Assembly (NCBI GenBank): GCA_021205245.1
Contig: JAJPXZ010000065.1
Coordinates: 1-45,615, forward strand
Source of the DNA: Planctomycetaceae bacterium
GTDB taxonomy: Bacteria > Planctomycetota > SZUA-567
Reading direction: 5' to 3'
Length of the DNA stretch: 45,615 bases
Position numbers and translations under genes: made by a program. This document shows positions 6,424-14,477 of the stretch, one piece after another (position 1 is the stretch's first letter; the number at the start of each line of letters is the position of its first letter). Below the pieces are notes generated by a model, which worked only from the letters and a program-made list of their open reading frames with translations, was not told the origin of the DNA and ran no database searches.

Positions 6424-6684
6424 GGGTCATGACCTCCACCGCATTTTCCGCCCGGTCTCCGACCGTCAACTCCATTAATATCAACAGGTTAATTTTAAAA
6501 CCGTGAATTTACAACCAATAACTTCATGGTTCTTGAGGTCAAACCGCTGGAACGCATTGATTTTAAAGAGGTTGACCGTCGAAAAATTGGGGATTGGCAG
6601 CCTCGAAAATAGTCGTTGTTTTACCCAATTTATCAACTTTAATCGAACCCCATTGCATTATTGCTTATTTGAAAAGGTCATTGC

Positions 6685-7338
6685 ATGGCGAAATTCAGGA
6701 ATCAGACCGAAACCGTTGACGCCCGCCGGCTCGAAATTGCCGAGACTGTTGCGACGGTGGATGGGGACGTCGCGGCTCCCGCCGGGCATTGGCTGGTTAC
6801 GCACGCGGACGGCTCCGCCTCGGTGTGCGACCCTGACACCTTCCGGATTCTGTACTCGCCCGTCAAGCGCGGTCGCGGAAGGCCAAGTAAGTACTCCCAG
6901 GCGGTCGTCGATAGGATTTGCTCCCGCCTGATCGAAGGCGAATCGCTTCGCCGGATTTGTTCCGATCCCGAAATGCCATCCATCACCACGATTTGGAACT
7001 GGTATCGGCGCGAGGACATCAAAGAGGATTTTCTGAAACAGTTCCTGCGCGCCCGCGCGTTCCAGTCGCTGGTGATGGACGGTGATATGCAGGACATCGC
7101 CGACGATTCAAGCCGCGACTTTACCGAAGGGGAGGACGGCGAGGAGGCGGTCGACCGCGAGCACATCCAGCGGTCAAAGCTGCGCGTGGAGACGCTCTGG
7201 CGCCGCATGAAATGCATGAACCCGGAGATGTTTGCGGAAAAACTCGATCTGAATCACGGCGGATCTGTCGAAATGTCTCTCCCCGAACTATTCGCGGAGG
7301 CGATGAAGAAAAGGATTGGCGATGGCGGCGACGATTGA
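6685..7338 (+). CDS. Terminase small subunit with extra N-terminal domain
   Basis: 217 residues; ATG 6685 with AAAAGG upstream. Residues 1-60 form a separate domain with PAGHWLVTHADGSASVCDP and FRILYSPV, a motif known from stand-alone phage proteins (PGDW/HWLVT type). From residue 62 the terminase part follows: RGRPSKYSQAVVDRICSRL, a helix-turn-helix MPSITTIWNWYRR, and later REHIQRSKLRVETLWRRMK and FAEKLDLNHGG. The latter resemble the Sf6-like small terminase core. The protein would bind the packaging site and load the large subunit. It overlaps terL by 17 bases. Confidence 0.85.
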   Translation: MAKFRNQTETVDARRLEIAETVATVDGDVAAPAGHWLVTHADGSASVCDPDTFRILYSPVKRGRGRPSKYSQAVVDRICSRLIEGESLRRICSDPEMPSITTIWNWYRREDIKEDFLKQFLRARAFQSLVMDGDMQDIADDSSRDFTEGEDGEEAVDREHIQRSKLRVETLWRRMKCMNPEMFAEKLDLNHGGSVEMSLPELFAEAMKKRIGDGGDD

Positions 7339-8713
7339 CTGCGACATCACCTCCGCGCTCCGCGCCTGTTACGACTCGCCCGCCGAGTTTGCGCAGATCA
7401 TGTTCGGGCTGACGCCAACGGGCCAGCAGCGGGAATTCCTGGACGCCATCGCTCGGCCCGGGTCCCGGGTCGGCGTCCGATCCGGTCACGGTACCGGCAA
7501 ATCGACCGCCCTTGCCATTGCGGCGATATGGTTCCTGTCCACCCGCCCGGACGCGCTCATCCCCTGTACCGCGCCCACCGCGCACCAGTTACAGGACGTG
7601 TTGTGGCGGGAGATTCGGCGGCTGATCGCGCTGATGGACGAGGAGATGCAAAAGCATTTTCTCGTCAGTTCCGACCGCATAATGCTGCACGGCTCCGCCG
7701 GAATGATTGTTGCCCGGACCGCCAGACCTGAAAAGCCGGATGCGCTCCAGGGGTTCCACGCTCCCGAAATCCTCTTCATCATCGACGAAGCCGCAGGCGT
7801 CGCCGATGCCGTTTTCGAAGTTGCGCGGGGAGCCTTGTCCACCCCGAACGCCCGCGTCGCCATGACCGGCAACCCCACCCGCTTGAACGGATATTTTTAC
7901 AGTGCTTTCCATGCCGGTCGCGACTCATGGACACGACTGCAATTTTCCTGCCTTGATTCTCCCCTAGTGGGACCGGAGTACGCGCGGGATATCGTCGCCG
8001 AATTCGGTGAAGATTCCGACGTCTATCGCATCCGCGTCCTCGGCGACTTTCCGAAAAGCGGCATCTTCAACCTGATTCCGCTCGACCTGGTCGAACATGC
8101 GATGGAACGGCAGATGCCGGAATCGTGGCAGGCGCATATGCCCCGGATCATGGGTGTCGACCCGGCGTGGATGGGGACCGACCGCTCCGTCGCCGTGTTC
8201 CGCCAGGGCCTGACCGCCCGCCCGCTGTTCGGCGCGCGCGGCATCGACACCATCCAGATGACCGAGCGGGTGGCGACGCTGGCGGCGGAGCTGCGGGCCG
8301 ACGCCATTTTCGTCGACCAGACCGGCGTCGGCGCCGGCGTCTACGACCAGCTCAAGCGGACCGGCCTCAACGTCATCGGCGTCGCCTTCTCCGGTACGCC
8401 GATGGAGCCGGAACGTTTCGTCAACCGACGCGCCGAAATGTGGTGGGCGCTCCGGGACTGGATGGGACTCTGTCCCGTCCTCGAGGCGAACAAGGACCTC
8501 AAGGATGACCTGGTCGCGCCGGAATACTTCCTGACCGGCGGCGGCAAGGTGCAGCTTGAGTCCAAGGACAGCATGCGCAAGCGCGGTCTTGCCAGCCCCG
8601 ATTACGGCGACGCCCTCGCGCTCACCTTTGCCATGCCGGTGCGGGCCGTCGGCGAAGTTGTCTCGCAATCGTATATCCCGCCCGCTCGATCCGGATGGCG
8701 GGAACGGTTTTAA
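7322..8713 (+). CDS. Terminase large subunit (packaging ATPase/nuclease)
   Basis: 463 residues. ATG 7322 is preferred over TTG 7316 because AAAAGG sits nine bases upstream. ATPase domain: Walker A GVRSGHGTGKST with Lys60, Walker B ILFIIDEAAGV with Asp155-Glu156, coupling motif MTGNPT near 181. Nuclease (RNase H fold) domain: Asp280 in MGVDPAWMG, Asp332 in IFVDQTGVG, and Asp427/Asp430 in SPDYGDAL. All expected catalytic residues are present. It pumps and cuts phage DNA into the prohead together with portal and the small subunit. Confidence 0.95.
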   Translation: MAATIDCDITSALRACYDSPAEFAQIMFGLTPTGQQREFLDAIARPGSRVGVRSGHGTGKSTALAIAAIWFLSTRPDALIPCTAPTAHQLQDVLWREIRRLIALMDEEMQKHFLVSSDRIMLHGSAGMIVARTARPEKPDALQGFHAPEILFIIDEAAGVADAVFEVARGALSTPNARVAMTGNPTRLNGYFYSAFHAGRDSWTRLQFSCLDSPLVGPEYARDIVAEFGEDSDVYRIRVLGDFPKSGIFNLIPLDLVEHAMERQMPESWQAHMPRIMGVDPAWMGTDRSVAVFRQGLTARPLFGARGIDTIQMTERVATLAAELRADAIFVDQTGVGAGVYDQLKRTGLNVIGVAFSGTPMEPERFVNRRAEMWWALRDWMGLCPVLEANKDLKDDLVAPEYFLTGGGKVQLESKDSMRKRGLASPDYGDALALTFAMPVRAVGEVVSQSYIPPARSGWRERF

Positions 8714-8734
8714 GTTTTCAAACGGAGGATACAT

Positions 8735-8992
8735 ATGGGCGGAATTGTCGGAGCGATTGTCGGCATTGTTTCGGCGGTCGGCGCCATGGCTGGCGGAGGG
8801 TTTGGCGGCGGCAAGCAGGGCGGGTCGTCGATAGCGCCGCCGACGGCGCCGGATACGTCGGCGGCGGACGCGGCCGCTGCCGAGGAGGAAAAGAAGCGCC
8901 GCGCCGCAGCGGCCGAGGACAACCGGACCAACGTCACCGGCGGTCTGGGCGTCGGGGACGAAGCCGATATCTATAAAACGACCTTGGGGTAA
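8735..8992 (+). CDS. Small Gly/Ala-rich head-region protein
   Basis: 85 residues, ATG 8735 with AACGGAGGA upstream. Residues 1-25 are a hydrophobic Gly-rich segment (GIVGAIVGIVSAVGAMAGGG), then an Ala/Glu/Lys helix and an end NVTGGLGVGDEADIYKTTLG. Short proteins of this design commonly lie between terminase and portal genes of podovirus-like prophages. The role is not established. It ends four bases before the portal gene. Confidence 0.6.
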   Translation: MGGIVGAIVGIVSAVGAMAGGGFGGGKQGGSSIAPPTAPDTSAADAAAAEEEKKRRAAAAEDNRTNVTGGLGVGDEADIYKTTLG

Positions 8993-8996
8993 TACG

Positions 8997-10850
8997 ATGA
9001 CCGCAGCCGCGACCAATTATAGGCGGGACTTTGCCCTGGCTGACACTGTCAGCCGGCACGAGCGGTTGCCGGATTGGCGTAACGGCGTCTACGTCGGCGT
9101 CAGTCCCTATCGCCGGCGGTTCAAGGTCCTGGCGGAACAGGCAGACGGCTTGCGGCCGAAATGGCGCGAGCTGCGGGACTATATGGCGCCGCAATGCGGT
9201 CGCTGGCTGGACGGCACACTGGCGAGCGGCGTTCTGTTATACCAAAAGGACTACCAGCCCTATGACGACAGCCGAATCGTCAACGGCGAGATCCGCCACA
9301 TCATCAATACCTGCGTGTCGGGGCTGAAATACTCCTTTACCTCGGTGCAAAAGCCGTGGTTTCTCTTCTCCACCCTCGACCAGGAACTGGCCGACAACGC
9401 CCTCGTCCGTGCCTGGCTGGACGGCACCCGCGACACTGTCCGCGACGTCCTCGCCGGGTCGAACTTCTACGACGCCACCAACCGTATTTATCTCGAGTCC
9501 TCTGTCTTCGGGGTCGGCGTCGCTACTATTGACCCCGACCCGAAGCGGAAGATCAACGTCGTCCCCCTGACTATCGGCGAGTATGTCCTTGCCGAGGATG
9601 CCGCCGGCCGAGTCGATACCTGCTATGTCCGACTCGAAATGACGGCCAAACAACTCCGAGACGCCTTTGGCCCCGACAACGAGGGATTCAGCCAGGATGT
9701 GCGCGATTGCCTCGATGACCCCGCCCGGCTAGACGAGCGCTTCGGCGTTATCCGCGCCATGCAGCCGATAGGGACCTTCGGCACGCCGCCCGTTCCGGTG
9801 CAGGAGGGATGGCGGTACGAAAGCGCCTATTTTCTCGAGTCTTCCGACAACGAATGGTCAGACGGCGAGGAAAAAACGGTCTTGCGGTGGGAATGGCATC
9901 GCACCATGCCCTTTATCGCGGTCCGCTGGCAGCACGCTGGCAACCACCCCTACGGCATATCGCCCGGTCTTGAAAGCCTCCCCGACCAGAAGATGCTCCA
10001 GGAGATGGAATCGAATTACGCCGACGCGGTGGAGCGGGAGATAAACCCCTCCGTGGTGGCGGACGCGGACACGGCGAAGGAAATCCGGCGCCACGGCAGG
10101 CTCTCGCCGGGGAGCGTCCTCGTCGAGACAGGGACCGGCAACCAGGGGCGCGGCGTCCGCGCCGCCTATCAGATCAACCCGAACTATGCCGAGTACCGGG
10201 TCAACCGCGAAGTCCTGATCAACCGCATCAAGAACGCGTTCCATTACGCCCGCTGGGTGGCGATGGAACAAAACGAGCGTCAGATGACAGCCCACGAGGT
10301 AGACGCCCGCCTCAACGAAAAACTGGCCCAGCTCGCCCCTATTGTCGAATCGCACCATTCCGAGATGTTCGACCCCGGTCTCGAGCGGGTTTATTTCATA
10401 TGCCTCCACGACCTCGGCCTGATCATGCCGCCGCCGGAGGTGATGGCGAACCGGGAATTCCGCATCGAGTATGAAGGCGATTATTCGAAAAGCATCAAGC
10501 AGATCGAAATCAGCCGGACGCGCCAGTTCACGATGGACGTGCTCCAGACCGCCGGCAGCCTCGTCAACCTCTCACCCGGCGACGCCACCGCCGTTCTCCG
10601 CAATGTCGATTTCTCCAAGGGCGTCCGCTTTGTCGGCCGCCAGTACGACGTGGACCCGACCATTATCCGCGATGAAGCGGAGGTCGAACAAATGGCGGCG
10701 GCCGAGGCCGAACAGGCCAAAGAGGCGCAGCAGCTTCAGGCGCTGACCGGGACCATTGACGCGGCGCAGAAATTGAGCCATACGCCGGTCGGCCAGGGTT
10801 CGGCTCTGGATGCGGTCATGGGCGGGGAGGGGATAGGCAATGCACTCTGA
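8997..10850 (+). CDS. Portal / head-to-tail connector protein
   Basis: 617 residues, ATG 8997. Matches the podovirus head-to-tail connecting family in length and pattern: RWRELRDYMAPQCGRWL-type start (here KWRELRDYMAPQCGRWLDG), repeated WLDGTRD/RVxLExS helical blocks, GISPGLESLPDQKMLQEME in the middle, the crown region QMTAHEVDARLNEKLAQL, and an Ala/Glu/Gln-rich C-terminal tail. Twelve copies would form the portal ring through which DNA enters and leaves the capsid. The head-to-tail connector type argues for a short-tailed virion. Overlaps the next gene by 11 bases. Confidence 0.92.
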   Translation: MTAAATNYRRDFALADTVSRHERLPDWRNGVYVGVSPYRRRFKVLAEQADGLRPKWRELRDYMAPQCGRWLDGTLASGVLLYQKDYQPYDDSRIVNGEIRHIINTCVSGLKYSFTSVQKPWFLFSTLDQELADNALVRAWLDGTRDTVRDVLAGSNFYDATNRIYLESSVFGVGVATIDPDPKRKINVVPLTIGEYVLAEDAAGRVDTCYVRLEMTAKQLRDAFGPDNEGFSQDVRDCLDDPARLDERFGVIRAMQPIGTFGTPPVPVQEGWRYESAYFLESSDNEWSDGEEKTVLRWEWHRTMPFIAVRWQHAGNHPYGISPGLESLPDQKMLQEMESNYADAVEREINPSVVADADTAKEIRRHGRLSPGSVLVETGTGNQGRGVRAAYQINPNYAEYRVNREVLINRIKNAFHYARWVAMEQNERQMTAHEVDARLNEKLAQLAPIVESHHSEMFDPGLERVYFICLHDLGLIMPPPEVMANREFRIEYEGDYSKSIKQIEISRTRQFTMDVLQTAGSLVNLSPGDATAVLRNVDFSKGVRFVGRQYDVDPTIIRDEAEVEQMAAAEAEQAKEAQQLQALTGTIDAAQKLSHTPVGQGSALDAVMGGEGIGNAL

Positions 10851-11172
10851 CCGGGAAAACCACATCATCCGCCGCGAGCGCGAGCGGAAAGAGGATCAGG
10901 AGGCGACACGCCGGGAAGCCGCCCGCGAGGCGGAACTTCGGCGCTGCTACCGCGCCGTCGCCGCCACCCCGGAAGGGCGGCTTATCCTCCGCGAGTACGC
11001 CAACGACGACATGGCCGCCATGGCCGCGATTCAGTTCAAAGGCAATGCGCAGGACTCGTTTTCGCTCGGTCGGTCGTACCAGGCGTTGCGGACCCGGGAG
11101 ATCCTGAAAGCCGTTCTGCCTCGAGAACTTTACCTTGAAATCATCTATCCACAGGAGGAGTCACATGGTTAA
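10840..11172 (+). CDS. Bbp19-like structural protein
   Basis: 110 residues, ATG 10840 within the end of the portal gene. A very charged helix (RRERERKEDQEATRREAARE) leads to the core RCYRAVAATPEGRLILREYA and AQDSFSLGRSYQALRTREIL, which resembles the Bbp19 family named from Bordetella phage BPP-1 (pattern F-x-TPeGkrvL). It is a minor virion or assembly protein; the exact role is unknown. It overlaps the scaffold gene by 8 bases. Confidence 0.7.
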   Translation: MHSDRENHIIRRERERKEDQEATRREAAREAELRRCYRAVAATPEGRLILREYANDDMAAMAAIQFKGNAQDSFSLGRSYQALRTREILKAVLPRELYLEIIYPQEESHG

Positions 11173-11941
11173 GAATAATGCCGCCGCGCCCGCACAGGAT
11201 AACACCGCACCGGCCGCGCCCGCACCCGCAGCAAATGCAGTTCCCGCTCCAACGGCAGCGCCCGCCGCGCCGTCAGCCCCCCAGGCGAACGCGCCTGCGC
11301 CGGCCCAACCCGCGCCGTCGAATATCCCCGACACGACGGGCGATCCCGCCGCGACGGTGGACCCGAAGGGAGACGAGAAAAACGACCCGCCCGCGCCCGC
11401 GGTGGAAATGCTTCTCGGCGACAGCGGCGACGGCGGTACAGACGGCGGGACGGCCGATCCGGCGCCGGAAGGCGAGCTTGACGGCTACGAACTGACGTTT
11501 CCCGATAACATGGTCGCCGACGACGAGGCGGTCGCGGTCCTGAACGAGGTCGGGAAGGAGTTCGGTGTCACCGGCGAAGCGGCGCAAAAGCTGGCCGACG
11601 CCGCCACCGCCTACGCCAACCGCCGCGTCGATGCCGTCCTCGAGGCAGGCCAAAAAGGTTACGCCGACTTCTGCGCCGACGAGGCGAAAAAGACCAAGGA
11701 GTATTACGGGGCCGACTACAAGACCAAGCTGGCCGATGCCGCGGTCGGGTTGAACAAGCTCCTGCCCGAAGGCGTCACCGTCGACGCCATCCGCAAGGAC
11801 CCCAACTTCCAGGCGCTCACCAACGTCTGGTGGTTTGCGGAAATGGGACGGAAATACAACCTGCTTGCCTCGGAACAGCCGTCCATCACCGGCGAGCCGG
11901 AACGGGCGAAGGCCTCCGATCTTTACAGCAAATACGACTAG
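11165..11941 (+). CDS. Capsid scaffolding/assembly protein
   Basis: 258 residues. ATG 11165 is chosen because AGGAGGAG lies directly upstream; an upstream in-frame ATG at 11135 lacks a site. Residues 5-85 are a flexible Ala/Pro-rich region, residues 85-120 acidic and Gly-rich, followed by a helical C-terminal part (DGYELTFPDNMVADDEAV; LAEVGKEF-type helix; FQALTNVWWFAEMGRKY). The position just before the major capsid gene and the disordered-plus-helical build fit a T7 gp9-like scaffold that guides prohead assembly and is then lost. Confidence 0.8.
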   Translation: MVKNNAAAPAQDNTAPAAPAPAANAVPAPTAAPAAPSAPQANAPAPAQPAPSNIPDTTGDPAATVDPKGDEKNDPPAPAVEMLLGDSGDGGTDGGTADPAPEGELDGYELTFPDNMVADDEAVAVLNEVGKEFGVTGEAAQKLADAATAYANRRVDAVLEAGQKGYADFCADEAKKTKEYYGADYKTKLADAAVGLNKLLPEGVTVDAIRKDPNFQALTNVWWFAEMGRKYNLLASEQPSITGEPERAKASDLYSKYD

Positions 11942-12001
11942 TGCGCACGGGCGACAATGCCTGGCCGCCGCTCACGCACGACACAGAAAGGAATACCTCT
12001 T

Positions 12002-13066
12002 ATGCCGACCATTTCTGCCGGCTACGCCACCATCGGCACCCTCGCGAAGCAGCTCCGGGCGCAGGGCAAGCCGCGTTATGCCCGTTGCCTGGAGACGCTC
12101 ATCCGCGCCGGGGACGTGCTCGACATGTTCCCGATTATGAAAGCGAATCAGGGAACGGTGCATAAATTCCCGCGTCGCAAGTCCCTCGGCTCCGGCGGCG
12201 TCTGGCGCGCCCTGAACCAGGGCGTCCCGGCCAGTAACCCAGAAGTCGAAGAGGCGACCGAGGTTACGGGCAAGCTGGAAGACCGCTGCGATATCGATGA
12301 GGACGCCTTGTCCATCAATGACAACAGCTCCGCCTTTATCGAAAACCAGAACGAAGGCGTCCGCATCGCGCTCCGAAACACCCTGAACGACACCATTATC
12401 TACGGCAACCGCGCCGCGCCAGGCAATGCCGCCGGGTTGGACGGCCTCGCCACCCGCTACAACGCCTTTGGGAAAGTGGTGAACGAAAACACCGGGTACG
12501 ACCATGTCCAGGACTTCGGCGGCAGCGGCAACGACCTGACCTCCGTCTACCTGCTGGCCCCGGGGGTCCAGTCCCTCTACCTCATCAACGCAGACAACGG
12601 CTGTCCTGCCGGGCTGTCCATCAAGGAATACGACTCGAACAATGGCGTGTTCCTGAACGACCGGGACGGCAATCCGTTCCGGGGCCACCGCACCTGGTAC
12701 AAATGGCCGCTCGGCCTCGCTGTCGAAAACGTCCACAGCGTGATGCGCCTGGCGAACATCCCGTCCGCCGACGTCGGCAACCTTATCGCCAACGGCATTT
12801 CGACGCCGTCCGACTCGGCGCTCCTCCGCAAAATGATCCAGATGAAGAACATGGTCTCGGCCGATGTGGACAAGTCGAAGCTCCTGTTCCTCGTCTCCCG
12901 GGACGTTTTCACCACCATGGACATTCTCATGTTCGAAAAGGCCAACGCCTACTGGACCCCGTCCAATCTTGAGCGCGACCTGCCGCCCCGCTCGGTCGGC
13001 ATGTTCGCGGGGCTGCCGGTGTTTATGTCCGACACCCTGATCGGGACCGAGTCGCAGGTCCAGTAA
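12002..13066 (+). CDS. Major capsid protein (BPP-1-like)
   Basis: 354 residues, ATG 12002 with AGAAAGGA upstream. Key stretches: TISAGYATIGTLAKQL, ILR-type DVLDMFPIMKANQGTVHKFP, VWRALNQGVPASNPEVEEAT, a conserved NEGVRIALRNTLNDTIIYGN, and near the C terminus SRDVFTTMDILMFEKANAYW and GLPVFMSDTL. This is the pattern of major capsid proteins from BPP-1-like podoviruses (HK97 fold expected). It forms the icosahedral shell. A strong hairpin after the next gene suggests the capsid and cement genes are expressed highly as a unit. Confidence 0.9.
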   Translation: MPTISAGYATIGTLAKQLRAQGKPRYARCLETLIRAGDVLDMFPIMKANQGTVHKFPRRKSLGSGGVWRALNQGVPASNPEVEEATEVTGKLEDRCDIDEDALSINDNSSAFIENQNEGVRIALRNTLNDTIIYGNRAAPGNAAGLDGLATRYNAFGKVVNENTGYDHVQDFGGSGNDLTSVYLLAPGVQSLYLINADNGCPAGLSIKEYDSNNGVFLNDRDGNPFRGHRTWYKWPLGLAVENVHSVMRLANIPSADVGNLIANGISTPSDSALLRKMIQMKNMVSADVDKSKLLFLVSRDVFTTMDILMFEKANAYWTPSNLERDLPPRSVGMFAGLPVFMSDTLIGTESQVQ

Positions 13067-13122
13067 CCGCTCTGTCCATTGGGTCAATCTACCAGCGCAC
13101 CGCCCATGAAAGGGGTTATGTT

Positions 13123-13515
13123 ATGCTTGACTACAATATGCGCTTCTCCGACGCCCAGCCGCTCGCCGCCGGCGACTCCACCTACATTATCGACGCCGGC
13201 GACGGCGATCTCGGCAAGTCGGGCGACCAGATCGCCCTCGAGGTAATCGTCGGCAAGGGAACTGGCGCTGCCACTTCCGACCTGTCTGTCACCCTCGCCA
13301 CCGGTATGGCTGCCGACGGCTCCGACGCGACACCCGCCATGACCTTCTATATCGCCAAGGACAAGGTCAACCGGGGCGGCGTCGTGTATGTCTCATTCCT
13401 CGGGATTGGCTTGAAGCGGTTCCACAAGCTGATCTACGCGGGTGCGGCCGGCGCGACCGGTGCCACCGTCACCGCTGGGTATGCAATCCACGGCGGCCAG
13501 ACCAACATGGTCTAG
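13123..13515 (+). CDS. Bbp16-like capsid cement/decoration protein
   Basis: 130 residues, ATG 13123 with AAAGGGG upstream. It starts MLDYNMRFSDAQPLAAGDSTYIID and continues as a beta-rich protein with Gly/Thr/Ala-rich strands (SDLSVTLATGMAADG; KLIYAGAAGATGATVTAGY). This order (FSDAQ, then DxGxGDLGKSGD) and the position directly after the capsid gene match the Bbp16 capsid cement family, which stabilises the shell from the outside. Confidence 0.8.
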   Translation: MLDYNMRFSDAQPLAAGDSTYIIDAGDGDLGKSGDQIALEVIVGKGTGAATSDLSVTLATGMAADGSDATPAMTFYIAKDKVNRGGVVYVSFLGIGLKRFHKLIYAGAAGATGATVTAGYAIHGGQTNMV

Positions 13516-13526
13516 TTCTCCCTTCC

Positions 13527-13558
13527 GCCCGGGAGCGTCCTGACTGATGCTCCCGGGC
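13527..13558 (+). terminator. Strong hairpin after capsid/cement genes
   Basis: GCCCGGGAGC 13527-13536 and GCTCCCGGGC 13549-13558 form a perfect 10-bp stem with a 12-base loop, starting 12 bases after the cement stop. There is no T-run, so it may be a partial terminator, a processing site or a 3' end stabiliser for the abundant capsid mRNA. Confidence 0.5.
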
Positions 13559-13590
13559 CAATTCCATGTTCAACGTAGAAGGAGAAGCAA

Positions 13591-13854
13591 ATGAGCGCAA
13601 ATTCCCAATCCGGTACGCAAACCGATGAAGAAGCCAAGAAAAAGGCGGAGGAGGAAGCCGCGGCTAAAAAGAAAGCCGATGAAGAGGCAAAGAAAAAGGC
13701 CGAGAAAGAGGCGAAGAAAAAGCAGGAGCCTATTCGCACCGTCTGCCTGGTCAAACGCTATATCAACAACATCCTCTACGTTCCGGGAAAGCCCGGCCCC
13801 GTGTTTTACGGCGCTATTCCGGACGACCTTGCGTCTTCCTTCGAAAAGGTCTAG
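13591..13854 (+). CDS. Lys/Glu/Ala-rich coiled-coil phage protein
   Basis: 87 residues, ATG 13591 with AGAAGGAGAAG upstream. Residues 11-50 are heptad-like KKKAEEEAAAKKKADEEAKK, a charged single helix or coiled coil. Residues 52-87 form a small domain TVCLVKRYINNILYVPGKPG that ends DDLASSFEKV. Similar helix-plus-small-domain proteins occur between capsid and tail genes of podoviruses. Role unknown; head-tail joining is a guess. Stop and next start are two bases apart. Confidence 0.6.
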   Translation: MSANSQSGTQTDEEAKKKAEEEAAAKKKADEEAKKKAEKEAKKKQEPIRTVCLVKRYINNILYVPGKPGPVFYGAIPDDLASSFEKV

Positions 13855-13856
13855 GC

Positions 13857-14477
13857 ATGAGATTGACTCGGGTCGACCTCTACAACCTTGCCCTCGGTAA
13901 CATCAAGATCGGCCGCAAGGTCGGCTCCCTCGACGACGAGACGGCACGGGAGTTCATGTTGCCGCAGAACTACGACGGCGCGCTGGCGACGCTGCTGGCC
14001 TTGCATGACTGGTCGTTTGCCACCGTCTTCGCCACCTTGGCGCAGGTCGCCGACGCGCCGGCCCTGAAAACCGGGACCGGATTGTGGCTGTACGGCTGGG
14101 CCTATCCGGGCGACTGCGTCCGCGTCCTCGACGTCGGCGCGGTCTTGGACGGGGCGCTTGATTTTACGACGGGCCGGCCGTGGTTTCTGGAAAACGGGAG
14201 GGCGGGGCGGATACTCCGTACCGAACACACACACGCCTGCGCCCGCTACCTCTCGGACGCGGTGCCTGTCACCGATTGGCCGCCGTCGTTTGTCCTCGCC
14301 TTTACCTGGGTTCTTGCTTCCAACCTTACCCGCGCCGTCAACGCCGACGACAAGGACGCCGACTACCGGATGAAGCAGGCGGAGTATTACATCCAACAGG
14401 CGAAAATCGCCGACGCGGAGGAAATCGGCCCTGTCGCGGTTCACCCTGGCAATTGGATGGAAGCGAGGACTTCCTGA
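13857..14477 (+). CDS. Tail tubular protein A (T7 gp11-like)
   Basis: 206 residues, ATG 13857. Starts TRVDLYNLALGNIKIGRKVGS, then ETAREFMLPQNYDGALATLL and HDWSFATVFATLA, then WLYGWAYPGDCVRVLDV and a C-terminal helix AFTWVLASNLTRAVNADDKD. This is the regular pattern of gp11-type tail tube/adaptor proteins that sit below the portal in short-tailed phages. Stop TGA 14475-14477 overlaps the next ATG. Confidence 0.88.
   Translation: MRLTRVDLYNLALGNIKIGRKVGSLDDETAREFMLPQNYDGALATLLALHDWSFATVFATLAQVADAPALKTGTGLWLYGWAYPGDCVRVLDVGAVLDGALDFTTGRPWFLENGRAGRILRTEHTHACARYLSDAVPVTDWPPSFVLAFTWVLASNLTRAVNADDKDADYRMKQAEYYIQQAKIADAEEIGPVAVHPGNWMEARTS

Larger units (their letters stand above)
6298..6684. other. 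Non-coding control region between toxin-antitoxin and packaging genes
   Basis: About 390 bases without a convincing gene. It holds an interrupted hairpin at 6327-6374 (arms CCCCGAA/TTCGGGG and TCTGC/GCAGA), a hairpin-like CCCGtttcatgCGGG followed by AAACGCGTTT and eight T at 6416-6423, the octamer GGTCAAAC twice (6405 and 6538), and an AT-rich stretch before terS with a possible weak promoter TTGTTT-16-TTTAAT (6616-6643). It probably insulates integrase-side transcription from the late operon and carries the late promoter. If late genes depend on the phage sigma factor, that promoter need not match sigma-70. Confidence 0.45.

Noticed and set aside
6503-6931. Open frame of 142 residues overlapping terS
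   Set aside because: Low-complexity Arg/Pro/Ser reading of the terS strand in another frame, no ribosome site, no family pattern.
7964-9016. Long leftward open frame opposite terL
   Set aside because: Antisense shadow of GC-rich terL; composition is His/Arg/Asp-rich with no start signal.
11972-13087. Leftward 371-residue open frame opposite the capsid gene
   Set aside because: Shadow of the codon pattern of the major capsid gene; no domain and no ribosome site.
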